64,000 nucleotides of DNA, taken from the NCBI GenBank assembly GCA_900323505.1, contig OOIN01000014.1:372001-436000 (forward strand), read 5' to 3'. Within the stretch, counting starts at the first letter, position 1; each line of letters starts with the position of its first letter. A program made the translations under genes and the position numbers. The stretch comes from Ustilago trichophora. Lineage: Eukaryota; Basidiomycota; Ustilaginomycetes; Ustilaginales; Ustilaginaceae. The notes under the pieces were generated by a model. The model did not search any database. It saw nothing but the letters and a program-made list of their open reading frames with translations, and was not told the DNA's origin. Positions 38,374-48,820 of the stretch are shown here, piece by piece.

Positions 38374-41300
38374 TCACATGACAGCCGCAGTCTGTCGTCC
38401 TCCTTCCTCCTGGTCTTCTCTCAGCATCCTCTCAAACGCTGCACTGGGGTTCAGCTCGTTTTCGATACTCATACTTGGCCTTCCGCCCTGCGACATGCTT
38501 GTTCGTGGTGTGGCCTCCGCACCCGTAGCTCGTCCGCCACCGGCTTCCGCCATCGACCGCCTCTGCGCTTCAGCTAGGTCTCGCGCCTCCTGCTCCTCGG
38601 GGCTGATCGTCGTCCCATCCGCATTGCGACGGCGGCGGCGACGTCGACGAGGAAGAGTGATGAATTTGGGCATCGGTCTCTTCTCTAGATCCATAGACAC
38701 GTTGGTGGCCGCTTGGAGCGCTTCAATCCAGTCCACTACGTGACGGTCGCTGCGTGTCTGGAGCAGGAACTGCTCTCCCTCGGCACGCACACGAACGACG
38801 TGTCGACGCTTTAGATAGTCTGCTGCAAGACCGCTCTCCGCTCCCTGAAGTGTGTAGTTGCGAACGAGGCCGTTCTTGGCGTCAAACTGCGTGCCTGCTT
38901 CTTGCCTCTTGGATGCATCGTGTCGGGAGCCGCCCAGGGGTGTGTGCGAGATAGCCTCTCTGGCAGCTGCGCCCAACCCGATACCGGAACCAGACCCATT
39001 CGACCCATCCTCGTTCATAGGCTCCAAATGCACATGAACCCCCTTCATCTCACCCCAAGACCCAGTCGCCGCATGGCGATCGACGCTCAAGTCATTTTTG
39101 TAGACGCGAAGACTCGTTCCGTGTAGAACAAAATACTGTCGCCTCCAGCTGCGATCTTTCGCCTGAACACCGGGGGCCGAGAATTCCATCTTGCGCGGCA
39201 GGTAGCCTTCGATATGCACGCCACAGCAATAGTTGGGCAGCTTCTCCTTGCCTTCCTCTTCGCGTGGCAGGATAATCTGCGGTCCCTCTGGTCGGTTGTG
39301 GATAATCGAGTACGGTGGTGGTTCAGCGCGCATTTCGAACATCGACCTTCGACGGCCGAGACTCATTCCGCCGGGGGAAGCGATCGAGGCAGGGGCAGTG
39401 AGACCCGTATTGATGGGCGCCAGTCCATCCTTCTTGCTGTATGCCGGCACTTCGGAGATCGGGCGTGGCGTCGTTGGCGTGCGCAAAGCTTCGATGCCAG
39501 AAGGCTCGTTGATCACGGGGCGAGAAGGTTGAGCTGTATCGATCTCGAGCCGTCGTGATGCAGGACCAAGCAGATCCACCAGCGATTTGGACTTTTGCTG
39601 GTAGAAGTTGGGCCGAGCGCTAGAAGTCGACGCGCCATCCAGTCCAACAATGTGCCTAACAGTCGTCTTGGACGTCGATGGCGTCGGCGCCGTGGATGTC
39701 GACTTTGCATCTTCTTGACGCGAAGCAGGCCTCTCCGACGCCGGTCGATCGATACTGGGCTCTCGGCTGCTGACGCGTTCACCCGCTGGCGCTTGATGCG
39801 GTGTCAGGGTACCAGATGTGCTGGGTCGGCTGCTGGCAGGCGCGAGCCCAGGCGACTTACTGCGAACAATTCCGCTTCGTGCTGTCAAGCCCGACGCAGC
39901 CGAGATCTGACGATTGAGTGCCAGAGGAGGCAAAGCGCCTACAGGTGCTGGCATGGATCGATTCGGGACGGGGCCGGACGAGATAGAAGCAGCACCTGGT
40001 GTTCTGAGCGTGCGCATGCTTGCAGAGGAGGGTGCACGCGATCGGCTGATGATGGATGGCGATGGTGGGGGAGCGTCTCCGCTCATTGTGCCCGCAGTGG
40101 TAGCACGACCGCTGTTGCTGGTGCCTGGACGAGCGGCAAAGTAAGACGACTCGGAGAGCTCCTGTCTTGCCCTGGGCGTCGGACCTGAGAAGGCAGAGTT
40201 GAACGATCCGCCGCCAAAGCTAGGCGTGGGCGTCTCAAAGGGAGTGAAGCCACTGGCGTTGAAGCTTGTCCAAGAATCACGGCCCACCGTCTGGCTGAAT
40301 GCGCCGTTGTTTGCGCTGCCGCTGCTAGAGGCCGATGCGCCGGCGGTATCACCTTGCGTAGCGAGCGAACTGGTTGGATTGGGGATGAACGAAGGGGCTG
40401 GAGGCAAGACGAGCGATTCGGTTGGACGGTTGCGGTTAAGGCCACCGGAGCTTCCCGTAGCGGTCATGGGGGCAGCCGAGACACGACGGCTGACGACAGG
40501 CGAGCGGTCATCATCCGTCTCGTCCTCCGTCTCCGTTTCAAGATCGTGGTAGTCGGAAGTCTGACCAGTCATGTCGGGATCGTCTTCGCCTTCGCTGAAT
40601 TCCTGCTCATCCTCGCTCGTCTCCCCTTCCGTGGCGCCGTTGGTGCTCTCAGAGCCGGTGCGTGCGATGCGTGCATCATTGATGTTGCCATGCGAGCTGT
40701 TGGAAGCGCCCCCGACAGTGCGCATCGAGTTGAGGCGTGGCAGGTGCGACAGAGCGTTGCTGGAGCGTGTGGGCCTTTGACGCGAGGCTGTCGAGTCTGT
40801 GCTGGAGAGGACTGTCGCCGCTGTGGTCGACGGTCCATTCGCAACAAGTGTGTCCGGAACGGTGTCACCTGCTTCGACGGCATCCTGCTCCTGATCAATG
40901 CCTTGAGACGGTCGGCGCTGGGCTACAACGCCGGAAGTTAGCTCTGCCACGTTCTTGGGCTGCACTGGGGCAACACTTGCAGCAGCCGAGCCTGGATAGG
41001 CGGGAACGACCGCCGTAGGGTCAACCTCTCCGGGGCCGATGTCGGCCGTGTTGACACTGCGAGCGTTCGAAGGAGCATTCCAGTTGACGGTCGAAGACAT
41101 GCCAGGATACGCTACGCTGCCTGTAAACGCTGGCGTCTGCGAATCAAAGATGCCATTCCGGAAGATGGGAGTGTCGGCTTCGCCTTGTGGTGTCTGGACG
41201 GCACGCGCTGTTGCTTCTTGCTGTTGAATGTCATTCTTGCTGTTGCGGCTTAACGTCCTGTTCATAAAGTTGCGAGCAAAAGAGCCTCTTCGTTCGCCGT

Positions 41301-44300
41301 TGGCATTGTCCGTGTTCGAATTTGTGCTGGTTGCACTGGCCCGGCGTAGAAAGTTGAAGCTTGGACGACGGGCCGAGTTGAGCGACGGCGAGACAGGCTT
41401 TGTGATCTCGGGCTTGATCACAGTTGGAGCTATTGGTGGCTGGAGTCGACTGTCAAAGTCGTGCGTCGCGGTGCTGGTTGATGCGGCAGTGTCTGAAGCC
41501 TCTTCGGCATCGAGGTCGATGAGGTTGGTTCGGGGCAGATGGAGACTCTTGCGTGGACGAGTAGCCTCTTCACGAGCTAAAGTGAGACTGTTTCGACCTT
41601 GGGCGGCGAGCACGTCCGTGGAAGCTGAAGCCCATGGCTGCATCGAGTTGCGCAAACCACGAGTGCCGTTCGGTGACGTCTGGGCATCGTTGCCTCGACT
41701 CAATCGACCGAAGCTTGCAAATCGCGATCGAGGTTTGGCTTCGGGCGATGACAGCGGTGACTCGTTGGCGGCGCTTCCTCGGCGGCTGCTGCCGGTGAAG
41801 CTGATGCGGGAGAAGAACTTGGAGGCAGATCCCGATGATGGTGAAGAAACATGTCGAGCACCGTTTGCTTCAGCAGCGTTGGGAGGCTGACCATTGCCGA
41901 GGCCAGCAAAGGAGGCTCTTGGGCCATTGGACGACATCTTGCCGGCAGAAGAGGTGCCGCCGAACAAAGAGATCCTTCGAAGATCGAAAGAAACTCTACC
42001 GGTGCCTGAAGATGATGCTGTTGGTTCGAGCGCTTGCGAGTTTGGTCCGGGAGATGCGATCGAAGAGCGAGGCGAAAGGATGCTGACAGGGGAGACTAGA
42101 GGATCGTTGCTGCTGCCTCGACGGCTATTGGAGCCCGAGGCGCTTCCGTGTGCTGTAGAGGCAGGTGGTGAGGGGATGCCGTGCCTGCTGCGCGTGATAG
42201 CGTCGACACTGGCTCGAGGCCCCGATGCGCCACTGACGGACGAGCGTGGGGAAAGACAGGGACCGGAAGAGCCCGGTGGTGTCAGAGGTAGAGCGCTACG
42301 GTCGTCGTGTGAAGCAGATGCAGGAGCAGAAGGATGGCACTCGACGACTTGTCTCTGTTGCTTGGCCGGTTGATGGTTGTTCAGATGGACGGGAGAGAGC
42401 GAAGCTGCATGCTGAGAATTGGTCGAGACAGTTGCTGATGATGGAGAGGAGGTCGACGGTGATGAAGACGAGTCCGGGCTAAGCACATGTGCAAGCTTCG
42501 AGGTGCTCTGTGAAGGTGTAGTTGCCGCAGTGGTGGTGGCAGCCGTACTGGTGGCAGTGGTGGTGGAGGATGTGAAAGGAGAAGAAGGGGCGGCAACACC
42601 AGGGTCGAGATGGGAAGGTGTGCGCGAGATGGAGGGAGAGTGATAGACGGAGGGAGAGGAGGTGGGAGTGGAAGAGGAAGTGTCAGACGCAATGACGGCG
42701 AAAGTCAAGGTAGAACTCAAAGGCGTGGACGCAGCAGTGGAGTAGTAAGCCGGCACAGAGAACGAAGACAGTGGCATCGACAGCGACGGCGAAACATGCG
42801 AGTGTAAGGAGGATGGCATCAGCTGCACCAGCTGCTGCTGCTGCTGCTGCTGCTGCTGGTTGAGATGCGAAGGGCCAGGGGAAGGATCTTGGGACGGGGA
42901 CTCAGAAGAGAGGAGGAACTGCGAACTAGGCACAGGCTCGAGCTGGGGTTGAATCTGGCAAGACGGGGCAAGAAGGGCAGTCGAACGAGCTGCTGACGAA
43001 GAGGCAGAGGCAGAGGAGGAAGAACGCGGCAGTGGAAACTGTGTGACTGCATCGTCTTTACTCGCAGCAGCAGTTGCAGCAGCAGCGGAGGGAACGGCAG
43101 AAGGGCGTAGAGCCGTGTCCTTCGATGCTGCTTGTCGCGAGACAGGAATCGCTGACGCTGACAATGCAGATGCCGTTAACCCAGCAGCCACAGCACTAGA
43201 AGCGCTTGGGCTCCCCTGGTGCGGCTGGTGCTGGTGCTGCAGTTCCAGCTCTGGTTGGCCAAGCACGCGCTGCGATTTTGAGGATTTCGCTTTTTTGTCT
43301 TTCCAATTCTTGGAATCCAAATTCTTACCACTGCTGCTGGCAGACGACTCGGCGCGAGTCTCGTCGTCGTGGTCCTCTTTCTCGTTGACAGCTGAGCCGC
43401 CTCGAGACGAAATCTCACGGCGACCAGCCAAAAAAGTCGGATTTTCATTGCCGATCGGACGACCATTTCCGTTTGCCTCTGCACTTGACCCGACTCCATC
43501 CAAGGAGCATGGGAACGAGCCTTTTGAACTTGCATTTGAAGCTAAGGCGACAGCTTCCTCTGATCTTGTGGGATCACTCACAGAAACAGCCGCGGCTGCA
43601 TCGTCAGCTGGCGACCCTGCTGGACCGATATTGTCGGATCTTGAACCACCGCCGCCTCCACCTGCATTATTCGCGTCTGTAATCGAGAAATTTGGCTGTT
43701 GCTCGTCATTGGCCTCTGCATCATTCTCCATGCCTCTTGTTGTTTGGCCGGTCATCCTCATCGATGTCGTCTTGATCTCGTTGGACCCTTGACTGGCGGC
43801 AACATCATTCGAAGTCGAAAGACGCTGCTTGTCGATCGCATTGTCTTTCCCTCCCTGGCTGGTCGTATTTGCATTGGAATTGAGGTCGGAAGATGCGTTG
43901 GCGAGATAAGTGTGAATCGCTTCAGCATCTTCGGAGATCCCATTATTGGGCAGACCCAAGAAGGATCGGGACGTCCGAAACGCCTGACGTGCAGCTGCGC
44001 TGAATTGACTAGAGCTTCGACGGTGCGACTTTTGTTGCTGTCCCAAACCAGGTCGTGGTCCTGGACTGGCTGCGACCGAAGTGTTGCCGCTCGAGATGGC
44101 GGAGCCGGAAGCATTTGAAGAAGCGCCAGAGCTAAAGTACGAAGGTCGACTGCTCGATAGCGATCGACGTGAGCTTGAGGTAGAGGAAGCGGTACCTGCA
44201 CCACCTCCATCTTGGCGTGGTAGACTGATGTGAGAGACGACACTGCCCTCGCTACCTCTGCGCAGCTCGGGACGGGGCTCTGGTTGGTGATAGCTTGGCG

Positions 44301-44757
44301 GCGCATCGGGTGCCTCGTGAACGTTGGTGGAGCTCCCAGCACGGAAGCTGAAAGAGAATCGGGTTCGTTGTGCCAGGCCGGGCGAAGCATTGCCCGAGAA
44401 GGCCTCTGCTGCAGCTCCAGAGACGTCTTGGGACCTGTCCTTGGTCAAATGCGTCACGCTACGAAGTACCTGGCTCCTCTCCCTCGTGTCCATGGTCGAA
44501 TTATAGATACAGCCTAGCCCTTCGCTTCCTCCTACGGGCCTGCCCCAGTCATTGGCAAGTGAATGTGATACCGACTTGCCCCTTGGTCGGAGTAGCGTGT
44601 TGCTGAAGAAAGTCGACGTTCGAGATCGATGCGACTTGCGGGTCTGTGCGTCAGGTCGAGGATTGGCGCTCGACGAGGAGACGGTTGCTGATCCTGAGAG
44701 CAACGCCGGAGGAGGCACCTCTCCGCCTGCTATGAACTCGGCCTTGGACGACGCCAT
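38374..44757 (-). CDS. Giant disordered protein with C-terminal PH domain
   Basis: 2127 residues, the longest gene here, in one exon. About 1830 residues are low-complexity Ser/Thr/Ala/Pro/Asn sequence with a run of nine Gln and many short repeated motifs of the form PRxSxxG and RRxSxx that look like kinase sites. The ordered part is a PH domain at about residues 1845-2015: CCGVHIEGYLPRKMEF, RSWRRQYFVLHGTSLRVYK, a Gly/Ser insertion, then GLVRNYTLQGAES, and a final helix VDWIEALQAATNV with its invariant Trp. Directly after it come eight Arg in a row, then an acidic helix. The family resembles large fungal PH scaffold proteins, but no named orthologue was recognised. Lipid binding at the plasma membrane is inferred from the PH fold and Arg cluster. 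Confidence 0.85.
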   Translation of the reverse strand: MASSKAEFIAGGEVPPPALLSGSATVSSSSANPRPDAQTRKSHRSRTSTFFSNTLLRPRGKSVSHSLANDWGRPVGGSEGLGCIYNSTMDTRERSQVLRSVTHLTKDRSQDVSGAAAEAFSGNASPGLAQRTRFSFSFRAGSSTNVHEAPDAPPSYHQPEPRPELRRGSEGSVVSHISLPRQDGGGAGTASSTSSSRRSLSSSRPSYFSSGASSNASGSAISSGNTSVAASPGPRPGLGQQQKSHRRSSSQFSAAARQAFRTSRSFLGLPNNGISEDAEAIHTYLANASSDLNSNANTTSQGGKDNAIDKQRLSTSNDVAASQGSNEIKTTSMRMTGQTTRGMENDAEANDEQQPNFSITDANNAGGGGGGSRSDNIGPAGSPADDAAAAVSVSDPTRSEEAVALASNASSKGSFPCSLDGVGSSAEANGNGRPIGNENPTFLAGRREISSRGGSAVNEKEDHDDETRAESSASSSGKNLDSKNWKDKKAKSSKSQRVLGQPELELQHQHQPHQGSPSASSAVAAGLTASALSASAIPVSRQAASKDTALRPSAVPSAAAATAAASKDDAVTQFPLPRSSSSASASSSAARSTALLAPSCQIQPQLEPVPSSQFLLSSESPSQDPSPGPSHLNQQQQQQQQQLVQLMPSSLHSHVSPSLSMPLSSFSVPAYYSTAASTPLSSTLTFAVIASDTSSSTPTSSPSVYHSPSISRTPSHLDPGVAAPSSPFTSSTTTATSTAATTTAATTPSQSTSKLAHVLSPDSSSSPSTSSPSSATVSTNSQHAASLSPVHLNNHQPAKQQRQVVECHPSAPASASHDDRSALPLTPPGSSGPCLSPRSSVSGASGPRASVDAITRSRHGIPSPPASTAHGSASGSNSRRGSSNDPLVSPVSILSPRSSIASPGPNSQALEPTASSSGTGRVSFDLRRISLFGGTSSAGKMSSNGPRASFAGLGNGQPPNAAEANGARHVSSPSSGSASKFFSRISFTGSSRRGSAANESPLSSPEAKPRSRFASFGRLSRGNDAQTSPNGTRGLRNSMQPWASASTDVLAAQGRNSLTLAREEATRPRKSLHLPRTNLIDLDAEEASDTAASTSTATHDFDSRLQPPIAPTVIKPEITKPVSPSLNSARRPSFNFLRRASATSTNSNTDNANGERRGSFARNFMNRTLSRNSKNDIQQQEATARAVQTPQGEADTPIFRNGIFDSQTPAFTGSVAYPGMSSTVNWNAPSNARSVNTADIGPGEVDPTAVVPAYPGSAAASVAPVQPKNVAELTSGVVAQRRPSQGIDQEQDAVEAGDTVPDTLVANGPSTTAATVLSSTDSTASRQRPTRSSNALSHLPRLNSMRTVGGASNSSHGNINDARIARTGSESTNGATEGETSEDEQEFSEGEDDPDMTGQTSDYHDLETETEDETDDDRSPVVSRRVSAAPMTATGSSGGLNRNRPTESLVLPPAPSFIPNPTSSLATQGDTAGASASSSGSANNGAFSQTVGRDSWTSFNASGFTPFETPTPSFGGGSFNSAFSGPTPRARQELSESSYFAARPGTSNSGRATTAGTMSGDAPPPSPSIISRSRAPSSASMRTLRTPGAASISSGPVPNRSMPAPVGALPPLALNRQISAASGLTARSGIVRSKSPGLAPASSRPSTSGTLTPHQAPAGERVSSREPSIDRPASERPASRQEDAKSTSTAPTPSTSKTTVRHIVGLDGASTSSARPNFYQQKSKSLVDLLGPASRRLEIDTAQPSRPVINEPSGIEALRTPTTPRPISEVPAYSKKDGLAPINTGLTAPASIASPGGMSLGRRRSMFEMRAEPPPYSIIHNRPEGPQIILPREEEGKEKLPNYCCGVHIEGYLPRKMEFSAPGVQAKDRSWRRQYFVLHGTSLRVYKNDLSVDRHAATGSWGEMKGVHVHLEPMNEDGSNGSGSGIGLGAAAREAISHTPLGGSRHDASKRQEAGTQFDAKNGLVRNYTLQGAESGLAADYLKRRHVVRVRAEGEQFLLQTRSDRHVVDWIEALQAATNVSMDLEKRPMPKFITLPRRRRRRRRNADGTTISPEEQEARDLAEAQRRSMAEAGGGRATGAEATPRTSMSQGGRPSMSIENELNPSAAFERMLREDQEEGGRQTAAVM
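42832..42858 (-). repeat. (CAG)9 coding for polyglutamine
   Basis: Nine pure CAG codons (CTG on the plus strand) in the disordered part of the PH-domain protein. As a pure triplet tract it is likely to vary in length between strains. Confidence 0.95.
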
Positions 44758-47087
44758 GGCGAATCACAATAGCCAGCCTCGTAGGTGTTGTCGTGATGAC
44801 TGGTAGCTTTGTGTGCTGTTGCCGTCGCGGTGATCGAAATCCTGACAGCAAGCGTCACTTGACGATGAAACCACACGGGGATGTGGGAGGTAGGTACAGA
44901 ATGAAGTGCTCTTTATGATGCTTTGAAAGGAACTTTTCGACCTGTGACTGAGGCTTGAGCAATGAGCGCTGTCGACGAACACTTGAGTGGTGGCACTGTC
45001 GAGAGTCGCGTTCGTCGTCGAGATATGGTGCAAGCGGATGGTCGTGTGAGGAAAGGCAGGAGGGAGAGACAGAGGAGGGTGGAGCAGGGCAAACGGAGGA
45101 CCCTTTCGACGAGAAGGACGCTAACCATCCAAATCGCCCTTTTCTCGAGATGCGAAGCACACCAGTCCGGGGAGTGCAAAAGCAAAAAGCAAAAAGCAAA
45201 CCAACTACTCAGCACTGCAACTTAGCTCAGGGTCGCCAGGACCTTCTCGTCAAGCTCATCACGGTGCGATGCTGTGCTCTGTGTCTGTGTCTGTGTCTGT
45301 GTCTGTGTCTGTCAAGTGCATCTTTTCGGATCCATGCGCATGCATGCAAAGCTAAATGTTTGCTACCACCAGCAGCAGCAGCAGCAAAACCAGCAGAGAG
45401 TCAGCGCGGGTCACACGAACTCTTTTTTTTTTATTTCCACCTCTTCTTTCTCCGATCTTGGGCAAAAGGAAAATCCGAACCACTCAACTGTATGCACTCC
45501 AGCACTCGGCTATGCCTTTGCTTCTCATTTTCTCTTTCTGACCCACCGGAGCTTCCGTCCCTTCTGCTGTGCAGTTACGTGTGTGGGTTGTGAAAGTGAG
45601 CCCTTTTTTTCATGATTTTCCATTTATTTCTCGCTCTCGTTTTGCCTTTGCAGAGATGAAGAACCAGTGGTGCGTGATGGAGAGAAAAGGGAAAAGAAAG
45701 TGGGGCCGTCGTTCGCGTATATCGTCACCGCAACCAGCCGCGGCCCACTTGGAGCTTGTGACTTGGCAGCAGAAGAATCACAAAAGCAGATTAAGTTAAA
45801 GCTCGATCTTGAGAAACGTTAAGCTCACTTATGAAATACTACACAATGCGTACAAGTTCTGTTCGCCACCGCCGTCACAGTGACAACGCAAAAGGACAAC
45901 GACAACAAGACTAGCTGACTGTGATTACGACCTTATTTTTCTTGACCTGTTCAAACAATCACGCCGGTGCCTCGAGGCGTGCTGACCGACTTTTATGGAA
46001 AGGTGTACAATGAGTATATGGAGATCTTATGTTCGGTTGATCCGAGATGGCTGATGGTAGCTGATCTTTGCTAGACAATGGGTATTCCGGCTCGCAACAA
46101 CGGCGAGCTCGACTTTCACCATCTCAACTCCAATCCCGCAAATAAACCTTACCATCGACCTTCATTTCCTTTAGCTCTGTAGATGCTGTTCGATATAGCG
46201 TCCATGCGAACCCCGGCCAGGCACCCTCACCCACATGAAACCCAGTTCGAAGGCCGAAATGAGCTTGAGCCTGCAGCTACGTGGTCAGCATTCCACGGTT
46301 ACGTGTTGTATAACGTAGGACAACTCGAAGACCGAAATGCGATACATTGCTGTCCGCCCATCGGCGTAAGATGTGTTTTTTCCCTGTGCCGCTGCCGAGC
46401 TGGGCGTCAGCTAATCAGGGTGAATCATTTTGGAATGGGAAAAAACAGAAATCGGCGAAGAAGTCGGAGAAATGGCCCTCTTTGCCATTTCTGCCTTTTT
46501 TTTTGTCTTCTATTTTTGCTCTTGGCTCGGCTCGTGTGAGCAAAGGTGCGTGTGACGAGAACCCCGACGGAGAGAGAAGACGCTGAACAAAAACTGCATT
46601 GCCAACCGAGCCTCTCATCCTTGTTTTCACACTTCGGATAGTTCGTACTTTGTGGAATTACAGCCGCTACATCACGACGACGACGAAAATGAAGATCACA
46701 GACAAGCGTGGCGTTTGTCAAGCCCCGACACTTTACTCCTTTCTTCTCTGAAACCATCTGAACACCGAGCAAGCCGAGCGTACCACCCACCCACAAGAAG
46801 AAGAAAAAAAGAAGCTTCACCTTCAGCCTCATCAACGATGACTAGGCAGAAATCAAACAAGTCGCCGCGGCCCACACAGCTCCGATCCAACCTGACAATC
46901 TGCCACCAGGAACGTGAGGGCGAAATTCATGAGATGAGCAAGCCTTTTTCTCCTTGCTGTTGCATGAAAGGAGAAAGTGGCCGAAACTGCTCGGCCTGCT
47001 CGCTTGAGGAGCAGAGGCGAACCTGATGCATAATTGCGTGGTGACAGCTGCCGTTGTGCATCGACCTGACCTGCCGGCGGAGTAAAT
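44758..47087. other. Intergenic 2.3 kb: divergent region between PH-domain and bestrophin-like genes
   Basis: Both flanking genes point away from it. The longest frames here run through the GTGTCT tract and low-complexity sequence, so they are not credible. A CAG run near 45368-45385 and T-runs near 45420 and 46500 were seen. Two short similar segments, TTCGAAGGCCGAAATG at 46246 and CTCGAAGACCGAAATG at 46323, lie 77 nt apart. Confidence 0.55.
45280..45312. repeat. GTGTCT hexamer tract
   Basis: About five and a half copies of the GTGTCT hexamer, the same unit as at 12433-12452. Confidence 0.85.
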
Positions 47088-48521
47088 ATGCGCGGTCGCG
47101 TCATTGCATCTCTGTTTGCGTTTTATCGTATGTTGAAACAGGAGGGTTTTTTTTTCTGTGGAGATATTAAGGGTCCAAGTTGCTCAAGGCAAGTTATGTT
47201 GTACAGTACACGGTTCCTTTTCCATGTCTGCTGTTCCTCGATCCACCACTACCTCGTTACAGTACACCGTCTTCTCGTCGGAACCGCTCACAAGCTTCAG
47301 ATTTGTGGGGCTCTTTGGCATGCCATGATCCGCCCGGCTCTGTCACACCTGAGCGCCCAGCTGGGAGACATCCTCCAACCAGCTCTCTTGGCACTCCTCT
47401 GGCTAGCAGCGCTGCTTCTCCTCAAGCGAGCCACGCTCGCCGCAGAGCCCCTGCCATGGCCCATCCGCGCCCGCTCATCCCTCGACTCCACCTATCCATC
47501 CACTTCATCTTTGTCTTCTGACTATATCGCGCTGTGGAGAGACCTAGACTGGGCATCACAACGCATCATGACCAGTCTGTCCACCGTGACCGGTCTCCTC
47601 CTCGCCTTTCGAAGCAACAGCGCTATCGACCGATGGAGTACCGCCCGTCGCAAATGGTCCGACGTCCAATCGAACTCTCGCTCCCTTCTCCGTCTTTTGA
47701 GCACCTCACTACTGTCCTCATCATCATACACCTCCAGTCAGCCAGAATCACTGCGCGAATTTGCACAGCAGCAACAGACAAAATCAAAGGTCGAAGCAAC
47801 TCTGGCGACAATACCCTTCTTCAGCATCTCCTTGATGTGTCAGATGCGAGGACGACCGCTTCATCTTCACCCTGGCGCAGGATCTGGTCAAAGCTTGCTG
47901 AGAGACGATCTGGTGGCTGTCCTCCCACCATCGCTTGTAGCGCTCGCAAATGCTCAACATGGCGATCCTTCACTACGAGCAACACCAGACAAAGCGCGCG
48001 AGGAAGAAAAACGCAAGCAGATGGCAAACTTGAACTCGCCACACCTCATTCAGCCGCTCACACATACGAGCCCTTCCAAATCAAACTTGGCCCTCACGTC
48101 CTTGGTAGTGCTTCAGCAGTCGCTGAACTCATTCCACGGGGACTCCTCACCACTCACCGGTCCAGTATATGCACACAGCATTGGGCTGCTCAATGGTCTC
48201 AATTCCCACATGACCGAGCTCGAACGCATCAGAGATACCCCCATCCCTCTCGCGGTCAATAGACATTTCTCGAGATTACTTGCGATACATACGTGCTTGC
48301 TGCCAGTGGTGGTGGTGCAGCGGTTGGGCGAGAGGTGGTGGTTGTGCGCGGCTATTGTTGGGGTGGTGACGAGCATGCTGTATGGTGTAGACAGCTTTGC
48401 TGCCAAGCTTGGTCAGCCTATGGGGTTGGATAGGGAAGATTTGCCGCTGGAAAAATACGTCGCCGACGTACAGAGAGAGTGGGACGAAGTGAGGGCAAGT
48501 TGTGGTGCCGTGCAAATGTAG
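47088..48521 (+). CDS. Bestrophin-like (RFP-TM) anion channel
   Basis: 477 residues from the first ATG. The family signs begin after residue 80: a hydrophobic helix (LALLWLAALLLLKRA), then at about residues 150-195 the core YIALWRDLDWASQRIMTS and GLLLAFRSNSAIDRWSTARRKW, which follows the F-R-x-N-x-A-x-x-R-W pattern of bestrophins. The second half has LTSLVVLQQSLNSF, the segment IRDTPIPLAVNRHFSRLL, two further hydrophobic helices, and the ending GQPMGLDREDLPLEKYV, which matches the conserved end of the domain. Members conduct chloride or bicarbonate; the membrane is not known here. The first 79 residues are Cys- and Phe-rich and look unlike the family. The ATG at 47325, giving 398 residues, or an unseen upstream exon, is a real alternative. 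Confidence 0.82.
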   Translation: MRGRVIASLFAFYRMLKQEGFFFCGDIKGPSCSRQVMLYSTRFLFHVCCSSIHHYLVTVHRLLVGTAHKLQICGALWHAMIRPALSHLSAQLGDILQPALLALLWLAALLLLKRATLAAEPLPWPIRARSSLDSTYPSTSSLSSDYIALWRDLDWASQRIMTSLSTVTGLLLAFRSNSAIDRWSTARRKWSDVQSNSRSLLRLLSTSLLSSSSYTSSQPESLREFAQQQQTKSKVEATLATIPFFSISLMCQMRGRPLHLHPGAGSGQSLLRDDLVAVLPPSLVALANAQHGDPSLRATPDKAREEEKRKQMANLNSPHLIQPLTHTSPSKSNLALTSLVVLQQSLNSFHGDSSPLTGPVYAHSIGLLNGLNSHMTELERIRDTPIPLAVNRHFSRLLAIHTCLLPVVVVQRLGERWWLCAAIVGVVTSMLYGVDSFAAKLGQPMGLDREDLPLEKYVADVQREWDEVRASCGAVQM

Positions 48522-48820
48522 GTTGCGTAGGCAAAGATGTTCGCCAGCAATTACTGCTCGTAGCTACGATTCGAATCGCCTGAATATCTATGTCTCTTTC
48601 TCAGCCTGTCGACCTTTGCGTTTAGCTTTTTTGCCTTTGATCGGCGCTGCAGTCTCGCTGATTGAGACTAGAGCGCCATCTTTCGTCGACGGAGCCCTAG
48701 TGAGATTCTATCCGCCCTCTTTCTAGATTGAGAATCGCTTGTCGAAAGAGGGTATGACTTTACGATGCGTGTGTGCCATCACTGGCTGTCACAGTGGCTA
48801 GAAAGATAGTGTCCTGTGTA

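Noticed and set aside
44955..45593. 212-codon frame in the PH/bestrophin intergenic region
   Set aside because: It runs through the GTGTCT tract and a CAG run, giving Cys-Leu and poly-Ala stretches; this is repeat-driven openness.
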